Shown: positions 11,323-22,756, counted from the stretch's first letter. The stretch: DNA of 29,385 bases from Ichthyophonus hoferi (GCA_002751075.1 NAOQ01000189.1:45560-74944); one strand, 5' to 3'. The notes: generated by a model from the sequence alone, not told the origin. Translations and numbers: made by a program.

Positions 11323-11949
11323 TTACAATATGTATGTACATAATCATCGTATTATTATTGCAATGCCTAGTTCACTGTTGGCACTCGAATACGATAATCA
11401 GTGTCCAGTTCTCTCGCTCGTTCAGAAATTAAATAACCGTCTACTAACATTCAATAATGATAATAGTTATTATTTGCATTTTAATATAGTACCTCTTACT
11501 GAAAGGTGCCATTGTACAGTATCCACATTAATACCTAAGTGAATCAAAGCATGGATTCCCTCTAAATGAGAACATAGATATATATGGCCAAGTCACTAGA
11601 ACTACTCCAGATTTATTTAAACTATTTAACTACTTATAGATGTGCACTTATTGGTAGGTGTAAGGCTATAACTTAACAAATTAATGTTGTAGATCTAACC
11701 AAATGCGTTCAAATTAGTTTAGCCAATTATATGCACACGTGTATTACCTTTCTTGGTACTGGTGCCATGAGTGGTTAAAATATGGTACCTTAATTAGATT
11801 ATTGGTATCTATACAATAGAATGTTCTCATGTGGATAAAATTGATCATTAAAGAAGCCTTTTGGCGATGCAGAAAGGGCTGGTTTCGCAAAACATAAATT
11901 TATTTATGCAGTTAAAGATTATACTTGCGAGTGTAAATTAACATCTAGA
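11323..11949. other. Unannotated AT-rich stretch
   Basis: A 70-codon open frame at 11330-11542 has no recognisable motif and no splice-supported partner. I see nothing else here. Confidence 0.4.
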
Positions 11950-13290
11950 CATAAAATTATTCAAATATTATAGACATTACTGTTGCCACTGTAGTGGTCA
12001 TAACAATTTACAAAGGCAAATTGATAAGACGGCTGTCAATAATGATAATGAGACTGCTAAAAATACACAATGGAAAATGACTTAGAATCGAAGTCTCAGG
12101 CTCAATGGTCAATCAAAATGTCACAGACTCTTCATCAGAAGATGAACGGATGAACACTGATTCCATTTCACAATCATCACAGGATTTTAGGGCACCGAGT
12201 TCTGCAGATAACTAGGTACTTCCTGTACGCAATATGCACACTCCCACAGCTTCCACTACTGGTGAGAACCAGAAGATTTCATCACACCAATGCCCATCAG
12301 AGCAGCAAAAGCATCAAAAACTGGGAGATGTGATGTTTGATCTCAATTCTGTTCCCCCTTTGGGAAGATATTATGGGCCAGAATCAAATCATTTTGATCC
12401 CTATGGATATGGTGGACACTATCCATCATCATGATAATAAACTGGTAAGTTGAATTTACCTTTGAACAGGCCTCTGAAAGCACCCTGTTACACACGACAA
12501 GGCTATGCCCACCAAACCATCATGCCTTACACAGATAAACATAATTTTAGGGGCATTCATGTGCCCAGAGACAATCCTTCAATGGATCCTATGTTTGGCC
12601 ATAATTCTGGGTAATAATACCGTGACACTGGCTCAGGAATGTGCTACTTTGAGACATTGTTGTAAAGACAAGGATATTAATAGGGTGGGAAGTCACATAC
12701 ATTCTTGGTTAGTTAGATCAGGCATTCAAACAGCCAACAACACTTGGCATAAAAATAGTTATCAACAAACTGTCATGTCTTTTCAATTCATTGACTGTTA
12801 GTTTACATTATAATACTAGTACATATCAACTACATGCATATTCCAACTCTGATTTTAGTGAGGATAAGATTATTTGCAAATCCATTGGTGCTAACCTTTT
12901 TCATATATAGCATAATGACTCTCCCATCAGTTGGCACCCCAAGTTACAGAACCTTGCAACACTTTCAGTGACAAAGGCAGAACACATTGCATGTTTTGAT
13001 ACTGCACAGAAGTCTACATGGCTTTTCAAATCTTTCCTCGACTTGGGATGCAATAAATTTTCTGTCCCCATCTATGTTGGCAATGCATCTGTTTAATCTA
13101 TCATATATGTTGAAGGTATTTTACAAAAACTAAACATTAACATCTAGTATCATTATGTGAAGTCAATATCACACAGGTAACATTATCATTCATGCTGTCA
13201 GCATTGAACTAAATACTTCAGATATTTTGATGAAGGCATTCTCACTGGCTGATTGTAAAAGAGTAATATTATCACTATCTTTACATTCTA
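11950..13290 (+). mobile_element. Ty1/copia LTR retrotransposon fossil
   Basis: The best evidence is at about 12845-13270 on the plus strand. There SPISWHPKLQ followed by LSVTKAEHIACFDTAQKSTW matches the copia RNase H block (ISWxSKKQ...LSSTEAEY...A..AxxEAxW). This is preceded by a D-S-D-F-like block and followed by an IYVGN block corresponding to the family's IYCDN. Upstream, 12060-12590 encodes Pro/Tyr/His/Gln-rich sequence of uncertain origin, perhaps an amino-terminal region of the same element. The integrase and most of the reverse transcriptase are not recognisable, and no terminal repeats are evident. The element is clearly broken, with many breaks, and looks old. Limits are approximate. 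Confidence 0.7.
12610..12790 (+). pseudogene. PPR-like fragment (one motif, tentative)
   Basis: One frame reads ECATLRHCCKDKDINRVGSH followed by IHSWLVRSGIQT. By eye this resembles a plant-type (PLS-class) pentatricopeptide motif, whose usual pattern is LLKAC...KDLxxGxQIHAxVVxSGL. Only one motif is visible, embedded in the decayed retroelement region. Chance resemblance is possible; I regard it as a lead rather than a call. Confidence 0.25.
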
Positions 13291-14127
13291 TTTAACTGAC
13301 ACCAGTCTTATCATCTGTTTGCCTAGTATCATATTCTCCATACACACATTATCATTTTATTATTTACATTTTTATCAATCTAGAGAGAATATTATGTGTC
13401 AATTATTTATTAGATATTCATTTGGTTATGCATACACAAATTAAAAATATTAATTAAGACGATCATATTTTACGCAGATCCTTGTATAACATTTTGTTAT
13501 TAAGATTCTCCTAATATATACAACTATTTAAATTTATTTATTGTAGTATTTTAGGGCCAGATTGCCACATGCAATACCTTAAATTGAAATCAGATTTGTT
13601 TCAGAATTTGTATTTAGTTTGTATGGTAATTATTCTTCCCCCTAGACAAAAGCATAAATTTAGACTGCAAATCAACATACACTTAGAAGCAATCTTGCAA
13701 CATTAAAAATTGTTTTCTGATTAGATCAAGTACAGCCTTGAGGGACAAACCAATCGGATATGAGTGTTTTTTGTCATAAATTCTTTAGTCAGTGAAGCAT
13801 TAGTGCAACACAATGAAAAACCAAATATTTTAATTTAATATAAAAAATCAATGGAAGGTCAAGTAGTGTGCAATAATTCAATGACTTTTGTTATATATTG
13901 TTAAGTATATATGCATACATGTATCTATAAAAACATATATACTTTTACTTGACATTGTTAATGCTAGCCAATGTAGGCGTACACATACAATTGTAAGATC
14001 CTCTCTTAAGCATGTAAAATAAAATCTTTCATATATGCTTTCTCTCATTAAAAAATTTCCTGACTTTAAAAAGATGAACTGATTGGTCATTCAAGGTAGC
14101 GCACGATAGGTACTCCATGTTGTTTGT
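13291..14127. other. Region downstream of the KEN-box gene
   Basis: No exon is supported. It separates the copia fossil from the stop codon of the minus-strand gene at 14128 and must contain that gene's 3' UTR. On the minus strand AATAAATAAATTT is present near 13531-13543, but such strings are common in this DNA. Confidence 0.4.
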
Positions 14128-17100
14128 TCAATACTCCTGTTGAAATAGAAAGAAATGTGTTAAAGATGATGTGAGAGGGAGTATATACAATCAAAAACAT
14201 TTGGGAAGGAGAATCTATCGAGGTCTTTTTGACCAATGAGTAACAGGGGAAGTCATGAAATCATGAAGTGATAAAGCTGAATTACAAGGTATAAGAAAGG
14301 AGGAGAAAGGAAAGAAACAAACACCCTTTCATAGATAGACATAAAGAGTGCAATAATATATGTATTAATCATCCAGGTGCTGGCTGTATCCTATCACTTA
14401 GCGTCTGTGTAAGATATAAAGGTACCAGCCACCCTTACCTGTAGTTGAGGGAATGATTGGATAATGTCCTCTCTCAGTCTCACCCTTTGCTCCATCAAAT
14501 TTAAGACAGCCTCCAGCTCTTTGACACGCTATAATGTGTAAGTATAGGCGTGGATGTAGGGGTAAGATATAAATGAATGTAGGTAGAGGGGGTAGTAGTA
14601 TGTTGCAATATATACCGGAGCATTACCTATGGATATGGCAAACATTGTTCTAAACCAAGAGATTAATAAACTGTAATCACGTTGATTATACTAATGGCTT
14701 GTAAACTGTAAAGGTATGTTATAAATAGCATAAAAGATTTAATAAGCAAGAAATAAACACTACAAAAAGATAACAATTATAACAAAATTGTACATAAAAA
14801 TAATTGCGCATCTTGTTCAATGTTAAATCTCCTATAGTTTTCTTTTGAAGGAAACCTGAGAAAAAAGAATGACTTGTGGTGAGGAATGTTGGAAAGCAAT
14901 ACATATGAAATGTAAAAAAATCTTCCACTACTACTTACATTTTTTGCAATTCTTTTTTCTTTATTCAATGCCACAATGGATTCCTTTTGAAGGTTGCTTT
15001 TCTGTTATAGATTAAATTGAATTTAAATAAAATTAAATAGTTGATATGGAAAAACAAAAAGAGAAGGCCAAGTGTCTACAGTAAACGTACATTTAAAGAT
15101 AGTATAGATCTCTCTATGTGTTTAGTGTATATATGACATTGGAAAGAAAGATAAAAGAAAATAAAAAATGCATTGTGAGGCCATCATAAAGATCTGAGTA
15201 ATAGATGGGTTGTAGTGGCTACACTGCATGCAATTATAAGCATGTTTTTAGAAGATTAGAGACAAATAAAGGTGATAGGTGTCTATATGGCTAAGAGCCT
15301 AGCATATCTATCTAAATAACTCAACTAACTCTACTACTACTATTACTCCTACTACTACTACTACTAACATATAAACACAGTTCTCACCTTCTTATATGCT
15401 CGAGCAGTGTCCTTTAGATGAAATATCTTATCTTGTAGAGCAGCAGTTTCCTAATATAGATATATAGAGGGCAAAGAAATACACAAGTTAGCAGCTATTA
15501 ACTTTATCTATAGTATTTACAGAGAGAGACCTGGATCAATGAGAAAAATATAGATAGTTAATTGGAGATGTTTTATTTGGTTGCGTTTAAGTGGCAGGAG
15601 TCTAGATTATACTTTACTAAAACACTCCAAAATAAAAAAAATGAAAACAAATTGATGTGGGTGATTAATTAATTAATTAATAACAGTGTGTTTGAGATTA
15701 AATTAAACCCGACTAAGATATATAGTGGTACATAAGGGAACTTATTGGACAACATCATTAAATAACTGCATCTAATTGGGCTTGGAGACAAGGGTGTTAA
15801 TGTACATTGGCTGGCTTAAAATTATATTAGAAACAATTAGTAGAGGAATATCAGGAAAAGTAGTTAACTGAGAAGAAGAAAAAAGGAAGAGAAGAGAGAA
15901 AGAGAAAGAAAATATGAGAAACATACGATGACATATATATATATATATGGAGATATGGAGATATAAGGATCACATAGGAAAAGGAAAAAGAGATAGCCAT
16001 CACGTGACTTTGAGACATATGCTCTAGGGGGACCTTGCCTGGACAGCTAGATTTTTATCCTGGGCCACACCCACCAATTGGCGCAATCTTTTGTTTTCTT
16101 CTCCAAGGCTATCTCTCTCATCCGCCTGGTACAAATGGGAGGAGAGACATAAAGTTATTTCACATAGTAGGCATACTATACACATAACATACACATACAC
16201 ACTTACACATTGTAAACTGCATGCACTATACACAGGTCAACTATATAAAACGTATATAAATAATCATATATGCCTATATCTAGATATATACAAATTTACA
16301 ATGAGTTACCACTGAGATACTATTTACACAACAAAAAATATAACTGACAGTCACAAAGTCAAATTAGGTACATAGCATAACCATCAACTATTACGACCCT
16401 ATACCTATATCATCTATATAAATGTACTCAAACCTTTATAAAGGTCGGTAGATACATAGATATATAGTGTGTGAAATGGTAATATAAACATCAAACATTT
16501 GCCAACACATACTATATGATCTCCCAATGAGAGGGCCTCAGCTAGCGCGTTCCTAACCAATTCCAATTCAGTTTCCATTTTCTGATATCTCTGCTCCATC
16601 TCGGATGGTATTGCTGGTAAGGCCGGGGTAGGGTCAAGGAAATAGCCTTTGTTTTTAATGGGTAGGCTTGTAATGGTTGTAGTATTTCGTTCAACAATCT
16701 TACGTTCCGTCGCTGATGGTAGTTCTGGTAAGGCTGGGGTAGCAGTGTCAAGGAAATAGCTTTTGATATTAAGGGGTTGGATTGTAATGGTTGTAGTGCC
16801 TCTTTGACTAGGCTTAGGTTCCATCGCAGATGGTAGTTCAGGTAAGGCTGGAGCAGGGTCCAGGAAATAACCTTTGTTTTTAAGGGGTTGGATTGTAGTG
16901 CTTCGTTCACTAGCCTTAGGTGGGTTAGGAATAACTGACCTGACGATAGGGAGAGGCTTATAATGTGTAGTCTTGGTAGGGAGACCACTGCTGGGTGCAA
17001 ACGGTCTGAAGGTCTGTGTAGATTTAATCTTGGGTAGGATTAGAGTATAGGATTAGAGGTATGTGATGGGTGGGAGAAAGGAGAAGGGAAGATGAAAAGA

Positions 17101-20100
17101 AAGTGTTGAAAAAATATTTTACAGCAAAATATTGGGTTAATAAAGGTCCCTAATAGACCCCCTCACCCTCCCTTTCCCCCTCACCCTATTCGCCCAATCA
17201 CACCATATTGTTATCACTATCAACAATATAATAGTAATAGTATCCAACCTAGAACAACGAAGACTTAACCATGTATACATATACATATATGTGTCAGGCA
17301 CACTGATCTATTATATACGCTATTTCAATGTATAAGCGTTGGTGTAACTATATAGGTGGCCGTACACTGTACTATACCACATATTAGGAGAGATACCTGA
17401 TAATTCGTGTGAAAAATCATGAACATAGGTTAAATAATAGATGGATAGATTGATAGTATGTATGTATCATTCCAATATTCAATTACTAGTAATTTTAAAA
17501 AAATAAACACACTACTATGCCTATAGGTTGAACTCATTATAAACATAAATATTATCATAGGACTAAATCTGCCTACCTGGCTGGGGCCAGCGGGTTTGAA
17601 TACCTTCTTACTTAAATTTAACTCAAAACCATTGTTTTCCTTGTTGGTAGTTATTCTATTGCTCTATATATATATAATGGTGTAGGAAAAAAGAAAGAGC
17701 AAACAAAAATATTAGTATTGATTGGATAGGCTTACCATTAATAAAGCAGTACAGTATATACACGTAAATATATGAACACAAATAGGATAATATGCATATA
17801 TCATTCTAAGACTCAATTATTTGTAAAATTTAAAAATTTAATTTTTTAAAACACTTCTATGCCTATAGGTTGAACTCATTATAAATATAAGTATCATGGT
17901 AGGAGTACAATCTACCTACCTGGCTGGGGCCAACAGGTTTGAATACTTTATCTAGATTTAACTCAAAACCATTATTTTCCTTTTCGGTATTTATTTTATT
18001 GCTCTATATATATATATATATATAATGGTGTAGGAAAAAAGAAAGAGAAAGCAAGAGTGTTAGCATTGGTCTATAAATATAATGTTAGAGTTGGGAAAAA
18101 CAATAAGAGAAGGGAATTGTATGGATGAACTTACCACTAATAAAACAGTAGTGTGTATATGCACAAATATATAAATTCAAATAGGATAACGTTTCATGGG
18201 TATATTTGATAGATAGATGAATGGTATGTATCAATCTGATATTCAACCACTAGTAAAATTTTAAAAAATTTAACACATTAGTATGCCTATATATTAAACT
18301 TATTATAAGCATAAACATCATCACAGGGCTGCAATCTCCTACCTGAGTGGCAGTTCCAAAGGGTTTGAATACCTTTTTATTTAGATTTACCTCGAAACCA
18401 TTATTTTCCTTGTCAGTATTTAATCTATTGCTCTATATATATAATGGTGTAGGAAAAAAAAAAAGAGAAAACAAGAATATTAGTATTAATCTATAAATAT
18501 AATGTTAGAGTTGGATAAAACAATAACAGAAGAGAATTCATTAAATGAATTTACTACTAATAAAGCAGTACAGTATATGTACGTAAATATAGGAACAAAA
18601 CTGGGATAATACCTTACATGGATAGATGGATACATTGCTAATATGTATGTATAAATCTAAGCGTCAATCACTAATAAAATTTTAAATTTTTTAAACACAT
18701 TATTATGCCTATAGGTTGAACTCACTATAGACATAAACATAATCATAGGGCTGCAATCTACCTACCTGTGTGGCGGTACCAACGGATTTGAATAATTTCT
18801 TATTAAGATTTAACTCAAAACCATTGTTTTCCTTGTCGGTATTGGTATTTATTCTATTGTTCTGTATATATATAATGGTGTAGGAAAAAAGAAAGACAAA
18901 GCACGGATATTGGTATTGATTTATAAATCTGATGTTAGGATAGGTTAAAATAATAAGAGAAGGGAATTGATTGGATGGACTTAACACTAATAAAGTAATA
19001 GTGTGTATATACGAAAATATATAAATACAAATAGGATAATATGTTTCATTTGCATTCTCTTATATCATTGGTTTCTATAAATAGGAAGAGAATGTATTAG
19101 TAATTGGATGGGTCTAATTCAGGACACATGATTTAACATAATAGTACAGAAGGAAAAACAATACATATACGCATGTACATACACACAAGTATTTATAGAC
19201 ATGAATAAACATAAGTATAATTATATATATATATACTCATACCAGATTTTACGAAAAAAAAAAAGACAAACCAAAACTACACAAGTAAGACGTAAGACTC
19301 AAGGATAAATTATTAAAGGTATATATATATATTTAAAAAAATACTCATCGAAGTTAATTAGCACACAGTTTTGTCATTTAGTTATTGTAAAATCACATAT
19401 CTAAATATATATAGGCAGGGTAACCTGGTCCGCTATATACCAATAAAAATCGGTATAGTATATATCTATAGCAACGGACTGATAGCCTATTGGTATATAT
19501 TACCTTCAATAACAAGCGCTCTTGTCTCACTCTAGGTACTTTAGGCGTCGGAAACACCGTCTGAGTAAATTGATAGGTCGAGGAGTGCAAATTATACTAA
19601 GTATGAGTATATTATGGGAAGATCTACAGGGCTAATCTTGTGTGATCTCACTCCGTCAACCTATTAGATATAAGATTGATTGATTCGATTGATTCATAGA
19701 TAGATAATTATATGTACACAAACCCAGTTCGTCTCTTCCGCTTTATAGCCCACCCCATGATAATACTACATTATACTAGTAAAATCTATAATAATATCTC
19801 CAGTCGCCTGGCCATTATTAAAAATAATCTCATTTATGATTGGAGGAGATAGCAATGATATAAACACACACACATATATATAGAAAGGCATTAAGAAAGA
19901 ACAAATGTATGGGTAGAAAAATAAATAAATTTGTCATGAAATAATAGAAACACACTTTAATGAGTAATAATTATGTAGCCGTTTGTGTAAAGTATATATA
20001 TATCTCTCCGTTCATATACATAAATATACCATATGCACAAAATATTGCATGCTATCCAATATAATTAAGTCATACAAGTAACTCATTCAAACTATTATGG

Positions 20101-21071
20101 CATGAAGATACCAACTCATGCCCATTGGCTACCTATACTTCTACACTCCAATACCTTCCTGAAGATAGATGCAAGCATAACATCTGAATAAGAACCACAT
20201 GATTAAATACACAAATACTCATAAATGTCAATATAATAAAAATAAAATGATGTATAATTACAATAAACTGTAGAAGACTATAAAAAATGTGGGTATATAG
20301 ATCGATATAGTAACCTCTATGGAGGAAAATCAACCCTTAGATTAAAACTGAGAGCTACTTCTGCTTTCATTTAAAAAATTGCTCATTAAGAGCTACGTTT
20401 TCTTTATAAATAAAAACACAACTGGCCACGGCTTCCTCTCACTATAGGATTAATGCTTTCTTTTTATATAAAAGAGAATCATAAATGATATGTCTGCGAG
20501 GACTTCTTTCTTAGCTAGAATATATAGAATTAATTTGATTAATAGTTTTTTTTTTTTTTTTTTTTTTTTGAAGATCTTTAGTTATAGGCAATATTTAGAA
20601 GACTGTTGTGAACATACCAATTAACAATGTATTATTGGAAACATAAAATATACCTGGGTTATATTGAAAACTACTATTGCAATATGTAATAAATATATCC
20701 TTCATATGTCATCACCACCTTATCTGCAGTTAGATACAAGCCTACAAATAACAATTTTTCCACATTCTCCCAGTTTATCTTTATAACACCAAAATATTCA
20801 TACCCACTTTTACCTTTGGTTGCACATTGTGTAACGGCTTACGTAATAGTTTCGTCCTTCGTGGAGTAGAAGAAGGTAGTCGAAAGGTCCCTGCATTCAA
20901 AGCAGAGAGATTTAATGTGTCGTTCGACGTACCATTACCATAGTTCTTACGTATTGAAGAAAACATTGGGCGTTGGCGAGGGCATGGTGTTAGGTGGAGA
21001 GAATCCAACTCGCTATAGGCAAAACGGTCACCATATATGACATTTCGGATTTTGCTATTTGACTCATCCAT
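14128..21071 (-). CDS. Coiled-coil protein with four KEN boxes, likely APC/C substrate
   Basis: Unnamed gene, about 494 aa. Exons, 5' to 3': 20814-21071, 19504-19560, 18766-18861, 18343-18432, 17920-18003, 17577-17663, 16513-17013, 16039-16125, 15388-15450, 14939-15001, 14439-14528, 14128-14136; every junction is phase 0. It starts MDESNSKIRN at the first ATG of an open exon. Residues 77-83 (RKPLHNV) fit the D-box pattern RxxLxxV. Four short exons each encode [D/N/E]KENNGFE[L/V]NL with KEN at about 115, 145, 175 and 203, followed by KxFKP-like tails. The 167-codon exon has three 37-38-aa repeats (YFLDPxPALPELPS). From about 365 to the end lies a continuous charged coiled coil running through five exons (EENKRLRQLV, LQDKIFHLKD, RVKELEAVLN). 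KEN and D-boxes are APC/C degrons. The coiled-coil segment ALAEAL...EENKRL faintly recalls geminin/MCIDAS, which are also APC/C targets or cell-cycle regulators, but this is weak. The exon structure is well supported; function is inferred. Confidence 0.8.
15343..15367. repeat. (CTA)n microsatellite
   Basis: CTACTACTA-type trinucleotide run with minor interruptions, in the intron just downstream (in the gene's sense) of the exon at 15388-15450. Confidence 0.75.
16037..16038 (-). other. GC-AG intron donor
   Basis: The exon 16039-16125 ends GTCCAG and the intron begins GCAAGG. Using this GC donor keeps phase 0 and continues the coiled coil into ETAALQDKI. The nearby GT four bases further would shift the frame and quickly meet a stop. 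CAG|GCAAG is the usual context of GC-AG introns. Confidence 0.75.
16630..16990 (-). repeat. Three in-frame 111-114-bp coding repeats
   Basis: Within the large exon the block encoding QPLKNKGYFLDPxPALPELPSAxE recurs three times, with equivalent sites at 16636, 16750 and 16861 (spacing 114 and 111 bp). The protein repeats are about 37-38 aa and immediately precede the coiled coil. Confidence 0.85.
17430..19040 (-). repeat. Tandem array of four duplicated exon-intron units
   Basis: Four units, each holding one KEN-box exon and its flanking intron, repeat with spacing of about 343-430 bp. The exon starts on the plus map are 17577, 17920, 18343 and 18766. Intron landmarks also repeat: TATAATGGTGTAGGAAAAAA at about 17673, 18021, 18440 and 18871, and TATGCCTATAGGTTGAACTC on the other side of the exons. 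Both exon and intron are duplicated, so the array arose by unequal exchange of genomic segments, with all exons symmetric (phase 0-0). Confidence 0.93.
20546..20569. repeat. Poly(T) run of about 24
   Basis: Mononucleotide run in the first intron of the KEN-box gene. On the minus strand it is poly(A). No SINE- or LINE-like body can be recognised next to it. Confidence 0.8.
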
Positions 21072-21346
21072 AGTTTATTCAAGTCAAAATTAAAAATATC
21101 TATGTAAAAGAAAGTGAATAGAGGTAAGATTCTTAGGTATTTGTTGATTTAAAAAGATACAAAGTCTTCATTCAATTTAACAATAAAAATTTATAGCACG
21201 CACGATGTAGTATATTTTTAAGAGTGCAGAAGTGCTACTGTATTATATATTTAAGTATATTACATATGGTTGTGTAGTTTGTTTGCTTTTAAAAATATAC
21301 TTAGCCGTTGGAATCGCCAGGAAAGAGGCTCTCACATTGCAGCCTT

Positions 21347-21378
21347 TTTGAATTTAGCGCCGACTTTTTATAACCAAT
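21347..21378 (-). promoter_or_regulatory. Candidate CCAAT, E2F and CHR cluster of KEN-box gene
   Basis: About 280-310 bp upstream of the ATG at 21071. The plus strand reads TTTGAATTTAGCGCCG at 21347-21362: a CHR-type TTTGAA touching an E2F-like TTTAGCGCC. A CCAAT pentamer lies at 21374-21378. In the direction of transcription the order is CCAAT (antisense), E2F-like, CHR-like (antisense), then the gene. In animals such clusters bind NF-Y and E2F/DREAM complexes at cell-cycle genes. These are short motifs, so the call rests on their clustering and on the gene's degron content. Confidence 0.4.
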
Positions 21379-21740
21379 TATATTATTAAATAAGTAACCT
21401 TATTAGGGCTGAAATTCTTGTATTAAAATATAGAATAATTATATTATACTTAACTGGAACTGTACCATCGCTAACAATATTCTAAAATTAAAAAATTCAT
21501 ACAATCAAATTTATTGACATTCTTTTAATTTTTTGTTGTATAACAGTAACTTTTCATCTTTTGATATATAATAACACAATATACTCCGGGATTATTGGGC
21601 AAGCAATTGACGACTAAAAGCTGACTACATCCAATCATAACTTCCCATTAATAGCAATAATAAAATATTTCTGTATTCAATGAATCAATGAATTACACTT
21701 CCTCAATAAAGCAATTAATTATATTACAACGATGAGTACC

Positions 21741-22625
21741 CTATGTGACGAAACTGTTCTTGAACATTACTTTGTTGCCAAAACAAAAGTTTATGATCGG
21801 TAAAACTCTAAAATTAGATTTATCAACTACAATGCGTTGGGTTTCGCTAATAGGTTTAGTGAGTGCCGTTTTTGAAGAAAATCCGTGCACTTTAACCCAT
21901 TTCACTTTCCACTTTAAAGGACCAGGTCTGCCAAAGACCATGGCCATTTAGTTCGGATTCATATAGAGTCCCAGATTATTATTCGGTATTATTCCAATCG
22001 TATTCTACTGCTGTTTTAATGGCAGGCCATGCCTCATTAGGTATACTTGAAATTTTACGAACAACAGGTGACTCATCGATCGCGGCCCAGGCCCATTTTC
22101 TTGTATTGGAGAAGGTGTAAGTTGCCCCATTACCGTCCCTAGTGTGCTTAGGCAAAAAGGATAAAGTACCAAAAGATTTAGACCCACTTGGTGCGAAAGA
22201 AGATAAGCAGAAGGCCCTAGAATCTTCATTAGCTTATCAATAGCACTAACTGCAATATTATTATCTTGCTCAATTTTTATTTTTCTTGAAATCATTGGCC
22301 AAAGTATGATCTCTGACTTCGTCCGAATAATCAGGTTGTTCTCTTTTTATAGAAACAGGGAATATTTCAGGAGCAATAGCACTTTTCAATTTAAACATTT
22401 TGTTTTCAATAATACCACCGTAATCATGAGCGTTATAGGGTCAGAAATAAATTTTCTATCAGCAGGGTTATTTTATAGATATGGTTTAAGTCCGGCGTTG
22501 ATGTATTCTCCGTATTTATGATCATGGGCTTGAGCTGCACGATCGCTTTCAGCAGTAGGAGTACCCTTATTGAACTTATTAAAGAGGTCAAGATATATAT
22601 AACTAGGTGGACAAAAGTCAGACAT
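21741..22625 (-). mobile_element. Endogenous parvovirus (densovirus-like) capsid gene fossil
   Basis: Minus-strand sequence starting near 22625 encodes the phospholipase A2 domain that parvovirus VP1 proteins carry at their N-terminus. A calcium-loop-like YLDLFNKFNKGTPT is followed by the HDxxY active-site block in AAQAHDHKYGEYINAGLKPY and then NPADRKF. The order and spacing match the family (YLGPxN...GxPxxxxDxAAxxHDxxY...GxxPY...ADxxF). The rest to 21741 is probably further capsid sequence in pieces (for example FGRPGPLKWKVKWVKV). The copy is broken, with several to perhaps ten breaks, so it is an old integration. The host here has no other source of this domain arrangement. Confidence 0.75.
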
Positions 22626-22756
22626 AGTTGAAGTATGAATATATAAGTTACGTACTTTTATACTTTAACTTTACCATTGCTTAAACATTTGTGTTAAAGT
22701 ATACCATTAGGTATATTATTTGTACTAGTTTTGGGCGTAGCTTTATTAATTTTTGT

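Noticed and set aside
16542-17000. 152-codon minus-strand frame overlapping the large exon
   Set aside because: It is another frame of the repeated exon. The phase-0 frame continues into the coiled coil and fits both splice sites.
20546-20569. Poly(A) tail of a retroposed gene
   Set aside because: No gene-like or SINE-like body and no target-site duplication was seen next to the homopolymer.
21745-21951. Plus-strand 68-codon open frame
   Set aside because: The opposite strand is the likelier coding side, continuing the capsid fossil; the plus frame is its shadow.
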